IMG/VR virus record: IMGVR_UViG_3300046167_000825
Location: 186,001-250,000 of that record
Source of the DNA: a virus
Strand: one strand, 5' to 3'
Length of the DNA stretch: 64,000 bases
Both the position numbers and the translations under genes were made by a program. Each line of letters begins with the position of its first letter. The first letter of the stretch is position 1. This document shows positions 1-7,743 of the stretch, in pieces. The notes under the pieces are model-generated. The model saw only the letters and a program-made list of their open reading frames with translations. It did no database searches and had not been told where the DNA came from.

Positions 1-281
1 TCGATATCCCCGTCAATCACGGCATCTGGAATGAAGATCCCTAGTTTGGATTCATCTGACATAACTGCGATGCCTTTGCGTTCAGAACCATGCACATCCA
101 AAGATACAGATTCTGTGAAAATGAAGTACTGATATGTGTCTTCTAGGGCTTTTTTCATGACCTTGTACGCACCACCTAATGCTGCATGGCTGTTTTGATA
201 CTGTTCTATGACTTGGTGGACTTCACCCGTTTCACGAGTAAACAACCAAGTGGTGGTGTTTAAATTAATTCGATTATCCAT
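1..281 (-). CDS. Hypothetical protein, 3' part cut by window edge
   Basis: An open frame runs from an ATG at 281 to the edge of the window without a stop, so only the first 93 or so residues are visible. The ATG overlaps the thyX stop codon (ATGGATAA), so the two genes are probably co-translated; AGGAA lies upstream. The visible protein is mixed alpha/beta in composition and resembles no family I recognise. It belongs to the minus-strand thyX operon. Function unknown. Confidence 0.7.
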   Translation of the reverse strand, partial: MDNRINLNTTTWLFTRETGEVHQVIEQYQNSHAALGGAYKVMKKALEDTYQYFIFTESVSLDVHGSERKGIAVMSDESKLGIFIPDAVIDGDI

Positions 282-936
282 TTGAGATTCCTAATTTGAG
301 AGAGGTAGGGAAAAGAGGGGCTACAAGTTGCCGAATGGCTACGGCATACTCTTGTATCTCCTTTTGAGCGTGAGAATCCTCACGCAAAACTAAAAAGTGC
401 ATCAAGGCTTGGAGCGAACATGTCCAATAACATTCAGTGTAAAGAGATAAGGGTAACACACAGCGTGCTTGCTCTCTGCACACCCCTTTACTCAACAAAG
501 CACGATAAGAAGAGATGGCATTTAAGCAAGCCTCCTCAAAGATAGACTGGGCTTCCAACTCTTGAGCGAGTCCCAGTTCTCCAAACGACCCTTGTTTATT
601 ATCCTTACTTTGTTTTCGGAAGAACTCTGGTTGATGATAATCCCCATCGAACTCAATATATCTTAAACTAGCCTCATTCCAAGAACACCCAATTTGATGT
701 TTCATCCATTGGCGAAGCACAAAGATCGGTGCTTTGATGTGTATCTGAACTGTAGCGTGTCGGAAAGGCGAACTGTGTTTATGTTCCCAAAGGTATTTGA
801 TGAGTTTTTCATCACGAGGTCTAAGTTCCTCTGTTCGTTTCCCGAAAGAAACCCTTGCCGAGTTCACAACAGATATGTCACTACCCATGTGGTCAACAAG
901 TGACACGAATCCTTTATCCAAAACAGTTATTTGCAT
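274..936 (-). CDS. thyX: Flavin-dependent thymidylate synthase ThyX
   Basis: Methylates dUMP to dTMP using methylene-tetrahydrofolate, NADPH and FAD, supplying thymidylate for phage DNA synthesis. The ThyX signature is at residues 75-93: RQW, then KHQ in place of the usual RHR, then SWNEASLRY. The KHQ variant occurs in other phage-type ThyX proteins as far as I recall. Length (220 aa) is normal for the family. I chose the second ATG (936) because GGAGAG sits just upstream of it; the ATG at 948 would lie before that site. Its stop overlaps the next minus-strand gene. Confidence 0.93.
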   Translation of the reverse strand: MQITVLDKGFVSLVDHMGSDISVVNSARVSFGKRTEELRPRDEKLIKYLWEHKHSSPFRHATVQIHIKAPIFVLRQWMKHQIGCSWNEASLRYIEFDGDYHQPEFFRKQSKDNKQGSFGELGLAQELEAQSIFEEACLNAISSYRALLSKGVCREQARCVLPLSLYTECYWTCSLQALMHFLVLREDSHAQKEIQEYAVAIRQLVAPLFPTSLKLGISNG

Positions 937-972
937 GATTCTCTCCATCTTACAGAAAGAATACCCAAAAAC

Positions 973-1254
973 TTATTTCTTTGGGAAAGTTTTCATCGGG
1001 TCAAGGCTAGGGAGTTCGGTTGCTCTGATTGTTGGGATAGTGATAAGCCCGATCTCAACTCCTTCCCACCTCTCTGGTGTGAAAACCAAGTCTTTCAAAT
1101 TATCGGGGGATAACTTCAAGATATGATGGTCACCACCCCAGTGAACATAAGACTCTTGAACTGTTGCACCACCACATGCACCACAAGAACACCAACGACA
1201 GACATCCTCTAACTTGAAGATATCAAAACATTTACGACAGAATATTAACAGCAT
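973..1254 (-). CDS. Small Cys-rich zinc-ribbon-like phage protein
   Basis: 93 residues. Starts at the ATG at 1254, preceded by GGAGG five bases upstream; an in-frame ATG 27 bases earlier has no such site. The N-terminal half has CRKC, then CRWCSCGACGG, which should bind zinc, followed by a WGGDHH segment. This resembles a widespread short phage family (CRKC, SCG, then DGGHDYLR-type motif) of unknown role. It heads the minus-strand operon containing thyX. Confidence 0.75.
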   Translation of the reverse strand: MLLIFCRKCFDIFKLEDVCRWCSCGACGGATVQESYVHWGGDHHILKLSPDNLKDLVFTPERWEGVEIGLITIPTIRATELPSLDPMKTFPKK

Positions 1255-1334
1255 TGCAGCCTCCAAAACAGTTGGTAGCATACAATCTCATAGGGATACA
1301 CTTATTGGATTCTGAAATAGAGTCCTTATTGCAA

Positions 1335-1352
1335 TACTCAATAAATAATCTC
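1335..1352 (+). promoter_or_regulatory. Possible promoter, ATAAATAAT type
   Basis: TTGCAATA followed by ATAAATAAT about 30 bases upstream of the ATG at 1378. The same pair of words recurs before the PAP2-type gene at 15830. The box resembles the T4 late promoter TATAAATA but the case rests on very few sites. Confidence 0.3.
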
Positions 1353-1377
1353 CTTCTATATGTAGGAGGAAAACCAA

Positions 1378-1734
1378 ATGTCTGATGAATTGCCCGATGG
1401 ATTAACGAACTTAATCTCACAGAATATGGAGAGGATGTTGGAATGGGAAATCCTCCTCAGTAAAACCCTCGACAACGGCAGTGTCTTGTCTATCCGAAAA
1501 GGGGACTTCATCGAAAAAGAATGGTGGGCTGTTTTTGTGGAAGCCCATGTCGACAATGAAGACCATCTCAAAGATATCCCCCCACAAGATGAATGGGGTG
1601 AGTTTGCACTGATGTCTTTCCAAATCGGTGATCGGGGAATGGTCTTATGGGTTTTTAGTTCAATCAATGAGTTGACCCTTGAACTGACGAGACTCTTTGG
1701 GATGTTCACAGCGAAAACAACCACCGAAATCTAA
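1378..1734 (+). CDS. Hypothetical protein
   Basis: 118 residues, no recognised domain. A strong GTAGGAGG Shine-Dalgarno lies ten bases before the ATG. The product is acidic with several Trp residues (EKEWW, DEWGEF) and looks like a small soluble globular protein. It is transcribed divergently from the zinc-ribbon gene at 973-1254; the 120-base gap contains an ATAAATAAT box about 30 bases before the start. Confidence 0.75.
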   Translation: MSDELPDGLTNLISQNMERMLEWEILLSKTLDNGSVLSIRKGDFIEKEWWAVFVEAHVDNEDHLKDIPPQDEWGEFALMSFQIGDRGMVLWVFSSINELTLELTRLFGMFTAKTTTEI

Positions 1735-1863
1735 AAAAGATTCAAAAAAGTTGGCGTGTCAAGATAAAAGAGTGTATCTTTATTTTTGAGTCATTTCGCA
1801 CGATTTTTTCAGAGACCAATCACTTTGTGGTGTGGTTTCTTATGCTGTTTTTTGGGGGTTTTT

Positions 1864-2652
1864 ATGGTCGCTGTTGCTGGTGAGGTTTTATATACAAAGC
1901 AAAAACATGGTTCTTTACCGATAAAGATATTGGATTCGGGGTTTCTCTTGGGTGAGAAAAAGTACGATACAGAGAAAAGATTATTTGAAGAACTGTACGG
2001 AAAACGAACCCGTATGACCTTCAAGAAGTATTTCCCCCAAAGAACAACAAAGCCCTCTGTTGATTTGTTCCAAGAACTGTATCAAGAGTGCAAGATCAAA
2101 AAAGGAATTGATCTCGTGAATCGCTCTCACGAAGTTCGCAAGTTATTCTATGCGGGATTCGGTGCGAGATGTATTGCTTCTGGCTACAGTCCCGAAGATG
2201 TTCTCCAAGAAATCTATAAAGGGTTGATTGCTAGGAACAAAGGCATTTGCCCATTCGACCCTCGTAAGAGTTCCTTTGGGCATTATGTTCACATGGTCTG
2301 TGGCTGCATAATGGCGAACTATCACAGAAAGATGAAAAAGAGGCGGGAACGAGAACAAGTGGGTATCTACAACTGGGACTCAGATGAATATGGACTCCAA
2401 GATGTTTCGGCATATGCTGTGGAAGTCGAGGAAACCACTCCCGAGCAAGAATACATCAACAATGAAGCACAAGATTCTTTATATGATTATATCAGAGGCT
2501 ACGACCCCAAACTGATTGTAATCCTTGAGGGATTGATTCGGAAAGACACTCGGAAAGTGATGGCAGAGGAAACTGGTTGGAGTTCCAATGCCGTCACGCA
2601 AGCCGTGAAGAAGGTTCGTGAACTAACTCTTGAGTGGTCTGAAAAATACTGA
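1864..2652 (+). CDS. Divergent sigma-70 family RNA polymerase sigma factor
   Basis: Proposed to direct host RNA polymerase to phage promoters. Residues 95-160 resemble sigma region 2: a YSPEDVLQEIYKGL helix, then FDPRKSSFGHYVH and a basic stretch ending HRKMKKRRERE. Residues 228-258 form a helix-turn-helix like region 4. About 90 residues before region 2 are unfamiliar. The frame is open upstream to a TTG at 1786, but an ATG at 1864 after a G-rich stretch gives a more sensible protein; the hydrophobic upstream stretch is probably not translated. A TTGGCG-N18-TATCTT host-type promoter lies at about 1751-1780. Assignment is by motif only. Confidence 0.62.
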   Translation: MVAVAGEVLYTKQKHGSLPIKILDSGFLLGEKKYDTEKRLFEELYGKRTRMTFKKYFPQRTTKPSVDLFQELYQECKIKKGIDLVNRSHEVRKLFYAGFGARCIASGYSPEDVLQEIYKGLIARNKGICPFDPRKSSFGHYVHMVCGCIMANYHRKMKKRREREQVGIYNWDSDEYGLQDVSAYAVEVEETTPEQEYINNEAQDSLYDYIRGYDPKLIVILEGLIRKDTRKVMAEETGWSSNAVTQAVKKVRELTLEWSEKY

Positions 2653-2669
2653 GAATAACATGAGTGAAT

Positions 2670-2828
2670 ATGAAGATCGATGATGTGATGAACTGGGCGA
2701 GAGGAGAGGAACACGGTCTTATGGGTTTCTTACAGCAGTTCACTGAGGCTGACCTTGAACTGTTTGTCGATGAAGACCCTAGTTGCGTTCGATGGGATAT
2801 GTGCAATATAGAAGCCCCGTTGAAATAG
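2670..2828 (+). CDS. Small hypothetical protein
   Basis: A 52-residue acidic frame filling the gap between the sigma-like gene and the Cys-rich peptide. It begins KIDDVMNWARGEEHG and is rich in Asp and Glu. There is no strong ribosome site, so expression would depend on the upstream gene. Codon choice looks like that of its neighbours. Function unknown. Confidence 0.45.
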   Translation: MKIDDVMNWARGEEHGLMGFLQQFTEADLELFVDEDPSCVRWDMCNIEAPLK

Positions 2829-2867
2829 TTTATTTATATCAGACCCCTTATAGATAGGAGGTGCTGT

Positions 2868-2948
2868 ATGTGTGAAAAATGTGAGTGTAAAGACAAATCT
2901 TGTTGTGATAGTTGTGATTGTTGTTCCAAACATTGTTGTTGTGAATAG
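2868..2948 (+). CDS. Metallothionein-like Cys-rich peptide (26 aa)
   Basis: A 26-residue frame with 11 cysteines (positions 2, 5, 7, 12, 13, 16, 18, 19, 23, 24, 25), separated mainly by Lys, Asp, Glu and Ser. It is preceded by an excellent AGGAGG site and ends 26 bases before the thioredoxin ATG. The Cys spacing (CxxCxC, CC, CxCC, CCC) resembles metallothioneins, so binding of zinc, copper or cadmium is likely but unproven. It is too short for normal gene callers. Alternatives are an unstructured Cys peptide acting on a host protein, or a leader peptide. Confidence 0.65.
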   Translation: MCEKCECKDKSCCDSCDCCSKHCCCE

Positions 2949-2974
2949 TCTTTCTATATAGAGCAGAGATAAGT

Positions 2975-3289
2975 ATGGAACGAATAACCGATGCAATATT
3001 TGACGAGAAAGTCCTTGATGTGGCACACACTGTGGTCGTGAAGTTCACAGCCTCTTGGTGTGCTCCTTGTAGGGCTTTCAACCCCATTTTACTTGAAGCC
3101 GAGAAAGACCATCCCCACATCTCTTTTTACGAGGTAGATGTAGAGGAGAACGAGGGGCTTACAGAGGATTTTGAGATCCGTAGTTTACCTACCACGCTCA
3201 TTTTCCATGAGGGTCAACAAGTGGGTGAGGCGAAGGGTCTCGTCAGTAAAAATGTTCTGTATGCAGTACTCTCAAAGTTTGGAGAATGA
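2975..3289 (+). CDS. Thioredoxin-like protein
   Basis: 104 residues, the usual thioredoxin length. The active site WCAPCR is at about residues 28-33 after a beta strand (VVVKFTASW), and the cis-proline strand LPTTLIF follows at about residues 72-78. Likely role: disulfide reduction for ribonucleotide reductase (the class II enzyme at 29.2-31.2 kb has a C-terminal Cys pair) or as a polymerase processivity factor as in T7. It lies between the Cys-rich peptide and a 57-residue unknown and is probably co-transcribed with them. Confidence 0.88.
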   Translation: MERITDAIFDEKVLDVAHTVVVKFTASWCAPCRAFNPILLEAEKDHPHISFYEVDVEENEGLTEDFEIRSLPTTLIFHEGQQVGEAKGLVSKNVLYAVLSKFGE

Positions 3290-3290
3290 C

Positions 3291-3464
3291 ATGGCTTTTA
3301 TGAAAACATCTGTCGGCTTAACCCAAGCCAAAGAAATCAATGAAGAAACCTTATTGTCTGGGATGACAAACGATCAGATCAAGAATCTTCTGAAACGATA
3401 TCTCGATGGTAAGAACATCGGATTCAAACCCTCAGCAGACCTCTTGAAGAAGTATGGTTTTTAA
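3291..3464 (+). CDS. Small hypothetical protein
   Basis: 57 residues starting at an ATG directly after the thioredoxin stop, with GGAG six bases upstream. The open frame extends further back but those residues overlap thioredoxin in another frame. The product is basic and mostly helical (MTNDQIKNLLKRYLDG). Its stop overlaps the end of a convergent minus-strand gene. Function unknown. Confidence 0.7.
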   Translation: MAFMKTSVGLTQAKEINEETLLSGMTNDQIKNLLKRYLDGKNIGFKPSADLLKKYGF

Positions 3465-3604
3465 TTGCAGATGTTATCTGTGACATTGTCGTCTGACAAT
3501 GTGAAATCAACTTCCTCACAACCCCTTTGTTCGGTAGTATCCTTTTTATTGGGTTCTTGTTTTGGGTACTCTAAGGCATCCAGATATAAATGCAGTTCTT
3601 CCAT
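3461..3604 (-). CDS. Small acidic hypothetical protein
   Basis: A 47-residue minus-strand frame with a near-perfect GGAGGTGATT immediately before the ATG, which is the main reason to believe it. The protein is strongly acidic, with two Cys residues. It is convergent with the gene ending at 3464 (their stops overlap) and divergent from the gene at 3693. Function unknown. Confidence 0.6.
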   Translation of the reverse strand: MEELHLYLDALEYPKQEPNKKDTTEQRGCEEVDFTLSDDNVTDNICN

Positions 3605-3692
3605 AATCACCTCCACAAAAAATTGTGTGGTCTTATTTGAGAACTATTGAGTAATCCATAAATAAGTTAGTCTAAATAGTGGGGGTGTAAAT

Positions 3693-3998
3693 ATGTGGGA
3701 CTTGAGTACTATGAAAAAAAAGAATGAAGAATGGTCTGAAAGAATGAGAAGACAATGGCGAGGGGCGGTTCTGATATCAAGTTTGGAAAATATCTCACAC
3801 CTATGTCCTTTCACCTACTATGACCCAGAGGTTGAACGCAAGGTTTTTTTTGCAACCAATGTAGGGGAACTTCTGCCAGTGCCAGAACACTCAGTGTCAG
3901 AACAACTGAAAAAAGTTTTTAATTATAATGGTGCTTTCACCCTCTCTTTACACTCTGCGAGCCGATATGAGGTTCGTTTGGTTTTGTGGATCGGCTAG
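3693..3998 (+). CDS. Hypothetical protein
   Basis: 101 residues with GGGGGTG before the ATG. The N-terminus is basic and helical, the rest looks like alternating beta strands ending YEVRLVLWIG. First of five closely spaced plus-strand genes leading to the sigma factor at 5237. A CCATAAATAA box lies about 30 bases upstream. No family recognised. Confidence 0.7.
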   Translation: MWDLSTMKKKNEEWSERMRRQWRGAVLISSLENISHLCPFTYYDPEVERKVFFATNVGELLPVPEHSVSEQLKKVFNYNGAFTLSLHSASRYEVRLVLWIG

Positions 3999-4035
3999 TT
4001 CTTTTATATGTGTCTCCAATTGAAAAGGAGCATAG

Positions 4036-4431
4036 ATGGGACAAAGTGTTCACATAGAGATAGAGGTTCTAGCCACCAAAGATTTAGCGAGTGTCTTCAA
4101 AAGGGTCACTCAACTAGGGTCTTGGTCTTGGGTGATGTCTTATTCCCCTACGCAAAGAGAAGCGTTGGGCTTCAATGCTATGATTGAACAAATCAGACCT
4201 CTCCCGAAAACACTATCTAAGTCCATTCAGAAGAAGATTGACAGTTGGTCACACCAACAGACCACTTGGTGGTGTGACCTAAAAGATTTTTTAGATTTAA
4301 TTGAACTACACGGTGTTCCAGTAGAGGTCAGTGAATGGTATCTCAATTGGGGTTCAGCCCATTTAGGGTTGATAGGGAAACCACACCAGTTACGCATCAT
4401 AATTTGGATAGCAGAGGGGTCTTATGATTAA
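4036..4431 (+). CDS. Hypothetical protein
   Basis: 131 residues with AAGGAG upstream. Rich in Trp, with HIEIEVLATKDLASVF at the start, suggesting an alpha/beta domain. It overlaps the next gene by eight bases, so translation is probably coupled. No recognised family. Confidence 0.72.
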   Translation: MGQSVHIEIEVLATKDLASVFKRVTQLGSWSWVMSYSPTQREALGFNAMIEQIRPLPKTLSKSIQKKIDSWSHQQTTWWCDLKDFLDLIELHGVPVEVSEWYLNWGSAHLGLIGKPHQLRIIIWIAEGSYD

Positions 4432-4987
4432 GAAGCACGCAGCAATTTTTGTGACAGAAAGAACCTCCTTGATAGCCCTTGAAGAAACAGAGTATTCTTG
4501 GGTGACTTTCTCGTGGTTCACAGATAGAGATTTTCTGGAGTTCATTTCAAAGGAATTAGAACGAAGACCCATGCCTAAGATTAAGATGGCTTGCGACAAT
4601 GCCCAAATCCCTAGCAAGTGGTTGAGGGGTACTCATTATTTCTTCACCTTCCACGAGTGGATTGCTCTTTGTCAAAGATTCTTGAGAAACTCCCGTAGCC
4701 CAGACGGGGAGGATTCCTTCTCGGAGTTCCGTAGAGGCTGTCTCCAACACTCAAAAGAAAGTGTCTTGGGGTGTATTGAAGACTTGAATGGTTTGTTTCG
4801 AGTCGTGGACTTTGATGTTTATGTGGTATTATCCACAGTGCTTCCCCATTGGGATACTAAAGGGGCTAGTGTGACGAGTCTTGAGAGTATGAAGCAAAAA
4901 TGGGAAGATATCTTCCTTGAAATAGAGAACACAATAAAAGATTTAACGAGAACAGACAATGCGATTGACACTGATACCTCCGAATAA
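4424..4987 (+). CDS. Hypothetical protein
   Basis: 187 residues. The ATG lies within the end of the preceding gene and AGAGGGG is upstream. The C-terminal third is helical and acidic. It overlaps the following gene by 29 bases. No motif allows a functional call; it lies in the operon that ends in a sigma factor. Confidence 0.72.
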   Translation: MIKKHAAIFVTERTSLIALEETEYSWVTFSWFTDRDFLEFISKELERRPMPKIKMACDNAQIPSKWLRGTHYFFTFHEWIALCQRFLRNSRSPDGEDSFSEFRRGCLQHSKESVLGCIEDLNGLFRVVDFDVYVVLSTVLPHWDTKGASVTSLESMKQKWEDIFLEIENTIKDLTRTDNAIDTDTSE

Positions 4988-5240
4988 ACTACAACATTTT
5001 GAGTGGATACCTTATCTCTATGGAGATGAGTTCGATATTAAAAGTGTGGAAGAGATACTACACCAGCAAATCACAGACAGAGGCTTGAACAAAACACAGT
5101 TTGTGGGTTTCCTTTTTCAGTTCTGTCTAACGATAGCCACGAAGTTCAACAAGAAACTCGGTTATGAAGAAGACACACTCCAAATAGGGGCTGTTGTTAT
5201 TCATGAAGCATTGCTATACAGAGCATTGGATAAGATGTGA
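4959..5240 (+). CDS. Hypothetical protein
   Basis: 93 residues, predicted mostly helical after a short N-terminal strand. The start overlaps the previous gene and its stop overlaps the GTG start of the sigma factor (GTGA), implying translational coupling. That arrangement would suit a regulator of the sigma factor, but this is inference from position only. Confidence 0.65.
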   Translation: MRLTLIPPNKLQHFEWIPYLYGDEFDIKSVEEILHQQITDRGLNKTQFVGFLFQFCLTIATKFNKKLGYEEDTLQIGAVVIHEALLYRALDKM

Positions 5241-5989
5241 TTTACAAACGAATAACCCCCGAAGAAGAAATCGAACTATCCCGAATAATTCAAGAAGGTG
5301 GTGAGGATGCACCTCTCGCAATTGAAAGATTCTTGCACGCCAATCTGAGATTAGTTCATTACCAAGTTTCGAAGATGCCTTCGGTAGACCCAGAACAGCA
5401 ACAAGATTTAATTCAAGAGGGGAACATCGGTTTAATCACTGCCATCAAAAAGTTCGACCCAAAATATGGCTGTCGGTTCTCGACTTACGCCATTTGGTGG
5501 GTTCGACAAAGTATCCAACGGTCACTAGAGAAAGATCGTACCATCAAAGTACCCTCTTACCGTCAGAGTATGAATCGAAAGATAGTCATTCTTTACGAGG
5601 AAATGGGTGAGAACCCTCAGAGTATCTCACACCTATGTGATTACTTCGGTTTAAGCAGAGAAGATATCATGTTGGCTCTTCAACCTTGCAGTTGCACCTC
5701 ATTAGAAGCCGAGATCGCTGAGGGCTTATCTATCCTAGAAACCATTGGTGTTGATGACAATCCCGAAGAACATTTTTTTGAGAAGGAGAGGGAACAAGTA
5801 TTGATGGATCTTCTAGCGAAACTCAATGAACCCGAAAAAATATTGCTTGAAATGCGATTCGGTTTGAAAGGTCAGAATCCGACATCTTATCGGGAGATTG
5901 CTGAAGTGCTCGGATTGAGCCGTCCTCAAGTATATCAGACTCTAACTAGACTTCTAGGTGAACTCCGAAAAAGTGTGTCAAAGCCCTAA
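5237..5989 (+). CDS. Sigma-70 family RNA polymerase sigma factor
   Basis: 250 residues with all core sigma modules. Region 2 is at about 30-100 (HANLRLV, DLIQEGNIGL, KFDPKYGCRFSTYAIWWVRQSI: the -10 recognition and melting helices). A region 3 helix-turn-helix follows at about 103-145. Region 4 at about 190-247 has LLEMRFGL and a helix-turn-helix (YREIAEVLGLSRPQVYQTL) for the -35 element. No N-terminal region 1.1, as in RpoH, SigF or RpoS-like alternative factors. It starts with GTG overlapping the preceding stop. The best candidate to read the N17 promoter family found in this window. Confidence 0.92.
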   Translation: MIYKRITPEEEIELSRIIQEGGEDAPLAIERFLHANLRLVHYQVSKMPSVDPEQQQDLIQEGNIGLITAIKKFDPKYGCRFSTYAIWWVRQSIQRSLEKDRTIKVPSYRQSMNRKIVILYEEMGENPQSISHLCDYFGLSREDIMLALQPCSCTSLEAEIAEGLSILETIGVDDNPEEHFFEKEREQVLMDLLAKLNEPEKILLEMRFGLKGQNPTSYREIAEVLGLSRPQVYQTLTRLLGELRKSVSKP

Positions 5990-6050
5990 TTTTCGCTACT
6001 CTGCCTATAAAAAACCTATATAGGTAGTCGTGTTATTGTGGAGGCATGTT

Positions 6051-6314
6051 ATGACGTGGGATAATGTAAAAGATGGTCTTACCATACTGGTAATTCCAAT
6101 GGTTTTATGGGGTGTTCGGTTGGAAACCACTCTTGCTGTACAAGAGGAAAAGATTGATACACTTGAAGCAAAAATTGCTATGACAGAGCAAAGTATCAAG
6201 CGGGTTGAAGATGCCGTCCAAAAGAACAGTCTGGAATTGGTGAAAGTGTCTGGGAAACTAGACTCAGCCAACGAGAAGATAGATGTCATCAAAGACATTC
6301 TCACAAGTCCCTAG
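6051..6314 (+). CDS. Membrane-anchored coiled-coil protein (XhlA-like)
   Basis: 87 residues: one N-terminal membrane segment (about residues 8-23) followed by a heptad-rich coiled coil to the end. This is the architecture of XhlA/hemolysin-type phage membrane proteins that act with holins, but the similarity is only architectural. GGAGG sits seven bases before the ATG. It overlaps the next membrane-protein gene by 32 bases. Confidence 0.65.
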   Translation: MTWDNVKDGLTILVIPMVLWGVRLETTLAVQEEKIDTLEAKIAMTEQSIKRVEDAVQKNSLELVKVSGKLDSANEKIDVIKDILTSP

Positions 6315-6540
6315 AGTTCTACTTGGCATATTATTCATTTTATTCGGTCTGATTCTATCCTTAAATGCCTCCCAAAAAGATATCGTCATAACCGAAGTTG
6401 AAGAGTATCGCCTAGAAACAAGGCTAAAAGAAGAAGCCCCTATTGTAGTAATGGAGAGTTATCCCTCCGAAGATAGGCTTTGTGATAATCTCGATGAAAT
6501 AATTGAGATTCTTGAAGAGAGTGGGATCGATAAAGAGTAG
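6283..6540 (+). CDS. Small single-pass membrane protein, acidic tail
   Basis: 85 residues. One strong membrane segment at about residues 11-28 (VLLGILFILFGLILSL), then an acidic soluble tail rich in Glu. The start lies inside the preceding coiled-coil membrane gene in another frame. The pair could be holin/antiholin or spanin-like lysis genes, but no endolysin is adjacent. Its 3' end contains the -35 box of the promoter for the next gene. Confidence 0.6.
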   Translation: MSSKTFSQVPRVLLGILFILFGLILSLNASQKDIVITEVEEYRLETRLKEEAPIVVMESYPSEDRLCDNLDEIIEILEESGIDKE

Positions 6541-6552
6541 TGTTTCCGTATA
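6524..6552 (+). promoter_or_regulatory. N17-class promoter
   Basis: GGATCG, 17 bases, CGTATA. The upstream box overlaps the end of the preceding coding sequence. Drives the ABC-ATPase/GNAT gene starting at 6579. Member of the fifteen-site family described in the findings. Confidence 0.7.
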
Positions 6553-6578
6553 TTTCCTACACAATTTAGGAGGTGTAT

Positions 6579-7682
6579 ATGTCAATATTTGACGAACTAC
6601 AAAACAAACCGAAGAAGAAAGTCTTTGTGTCTGTTGACCGTGACGAGTTCACGGAAACAATATCAAACGCTTTCGATTATGAGTTCACTGGTCGCTCCGA
6701 GTTCACAACTTGGACAATGCCCACAGTACCTAGCAATTTTGGTGTGGGTGTTATCGTGGGGGACAGTGGCACGGGTAAATCCTTACTTCTGAAAGAGTTT
6801 GGTGACCCCGAAACAGTGAAATGGCAGAAACGAAAAGCAGTGGCTTCTCATTTCAAAAACCCCGAACAAGCCCAGAAAAAACTGATGAGTGTGGGATTCA
6901 ATACCATCGAGTCTTGGCTGAAGCCCTACCATGTGCTTTCTATGGGTGAGAGATACAGAGCCGTAGTCGCTCGGACTGTGAGGTCGGGGGCAGTGTATGA
7001 TGAGTTCACGAGTGTCGTTGACAGAGACACCGCTAAAAGTTTGTCTGTGTCTTTACGGAGGCTCATAGACGATGAGGGATACACCAACATTGTGGTGGCT
7101 ACTTGTCACGATGATATTCTTCAATGGTTACAACCCGACTGGGTCTTCAATTCCAATACGGGTGAGTTGTCCGTTGGGAGGTCACTTCGGACACCGTGCG
7201 AACTTCAAATCTTCGGAACAGATTCATCTGCTTGGGGAATGTTTGCTCCGTATCACTATCTAAATCACTCTATCAATGCGGCTGCAAAATGTTTTGTTGC
7301 CACTTGGGAGGGGAAACTGGTTGGGTTCTCTGCCGTCTTGCCTTTCCCTTCTGCCATAAAACATGCTTGGCGTGGTCATCGGACAGTCATCTTCCCTAAG
7401 TTTCAAGGGATGGGTTTCGGGGTTCGACTCAGTGATGCCATTGGTGAGATTATGAAAGGAAGAGGGAAAAGGTATTTTTCGAGAACGGCTCATCCGAGAA
7501 TGGGTCAATATCGGGAAAACTCAACCCTTTGGAGAGCCACTTCAAAAAATCTTGTTTATCGCACAGACAATCGGGGAACTATTCGGGAATCCATGCGATA
7601 CAAAAAAGGTGAGGTAGTGCCGATGGATGAGAGAGATAGACGGAGAGTTTGCTATTCTCACGAATATCTAGGTCAAGTCTGA
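6579..7682 (+). CDS. ABC-type ATPase fused to GNAT acyltransferase
   Basis: 367 residues in two domains. The N-terminal ABC-like ATPase has Walker A GDSGTGKS (61-68), signature LSMGER (120-125), Walker B GAVYDE (137-142) and an H-loop His at 177. The C-terminal GNAT domain (about 205-360) has the acyl-CoA loop FQGMGFG at 275-281. As I recall, fusions of this kind in phages have been proposed to modify DNA bases, by analogy to Mu Mom, a GNAT-fold protein that modifies adenine. Substrate here is unknown; protein acylation is the alternative. No membrane segments, so it is not a transporter. AGGAGG before the ATG fixes the start. Confidence 0.8.
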   Translation: MSIFDELQNKPKKKVFVSVDRDEFTETISNAFDYEFTGRSEFTTWTMPTVPSNFGVGVIVGDSGTGKSLLLKEFGDPETVKWQKRKAVASHFKNPEQAQKKLMSVGFNTIESWLKPYHVLSMGERYRAVVARTVRSGAVYDEFTSVVDRDTAKSLSVSLRRLIDDEGYTNIVVATCHDDILQWLQPDWVFNSNTGELSVGRSLRTPCELQIFGTDSSAWGMFAPYHYLNHSINAAAKCFVATWEGKLVGFSAVLPFPSAIKHAWRGHRTVIFPKFQGMGFGVRLSDAIGEIMKGRGKRYFSRTAHPRMGQYRENSTLWRATSKNLVYRTDNRGTIRESMRYKKGEVVPMDERDRRRVCYSHEYLGQV

Positions 7683-7743
7683 TGATTTGAATAATCATTT
7701 TATTCGATGTTGCATAGTGAAACCAACACTAGGAGTATTCACT

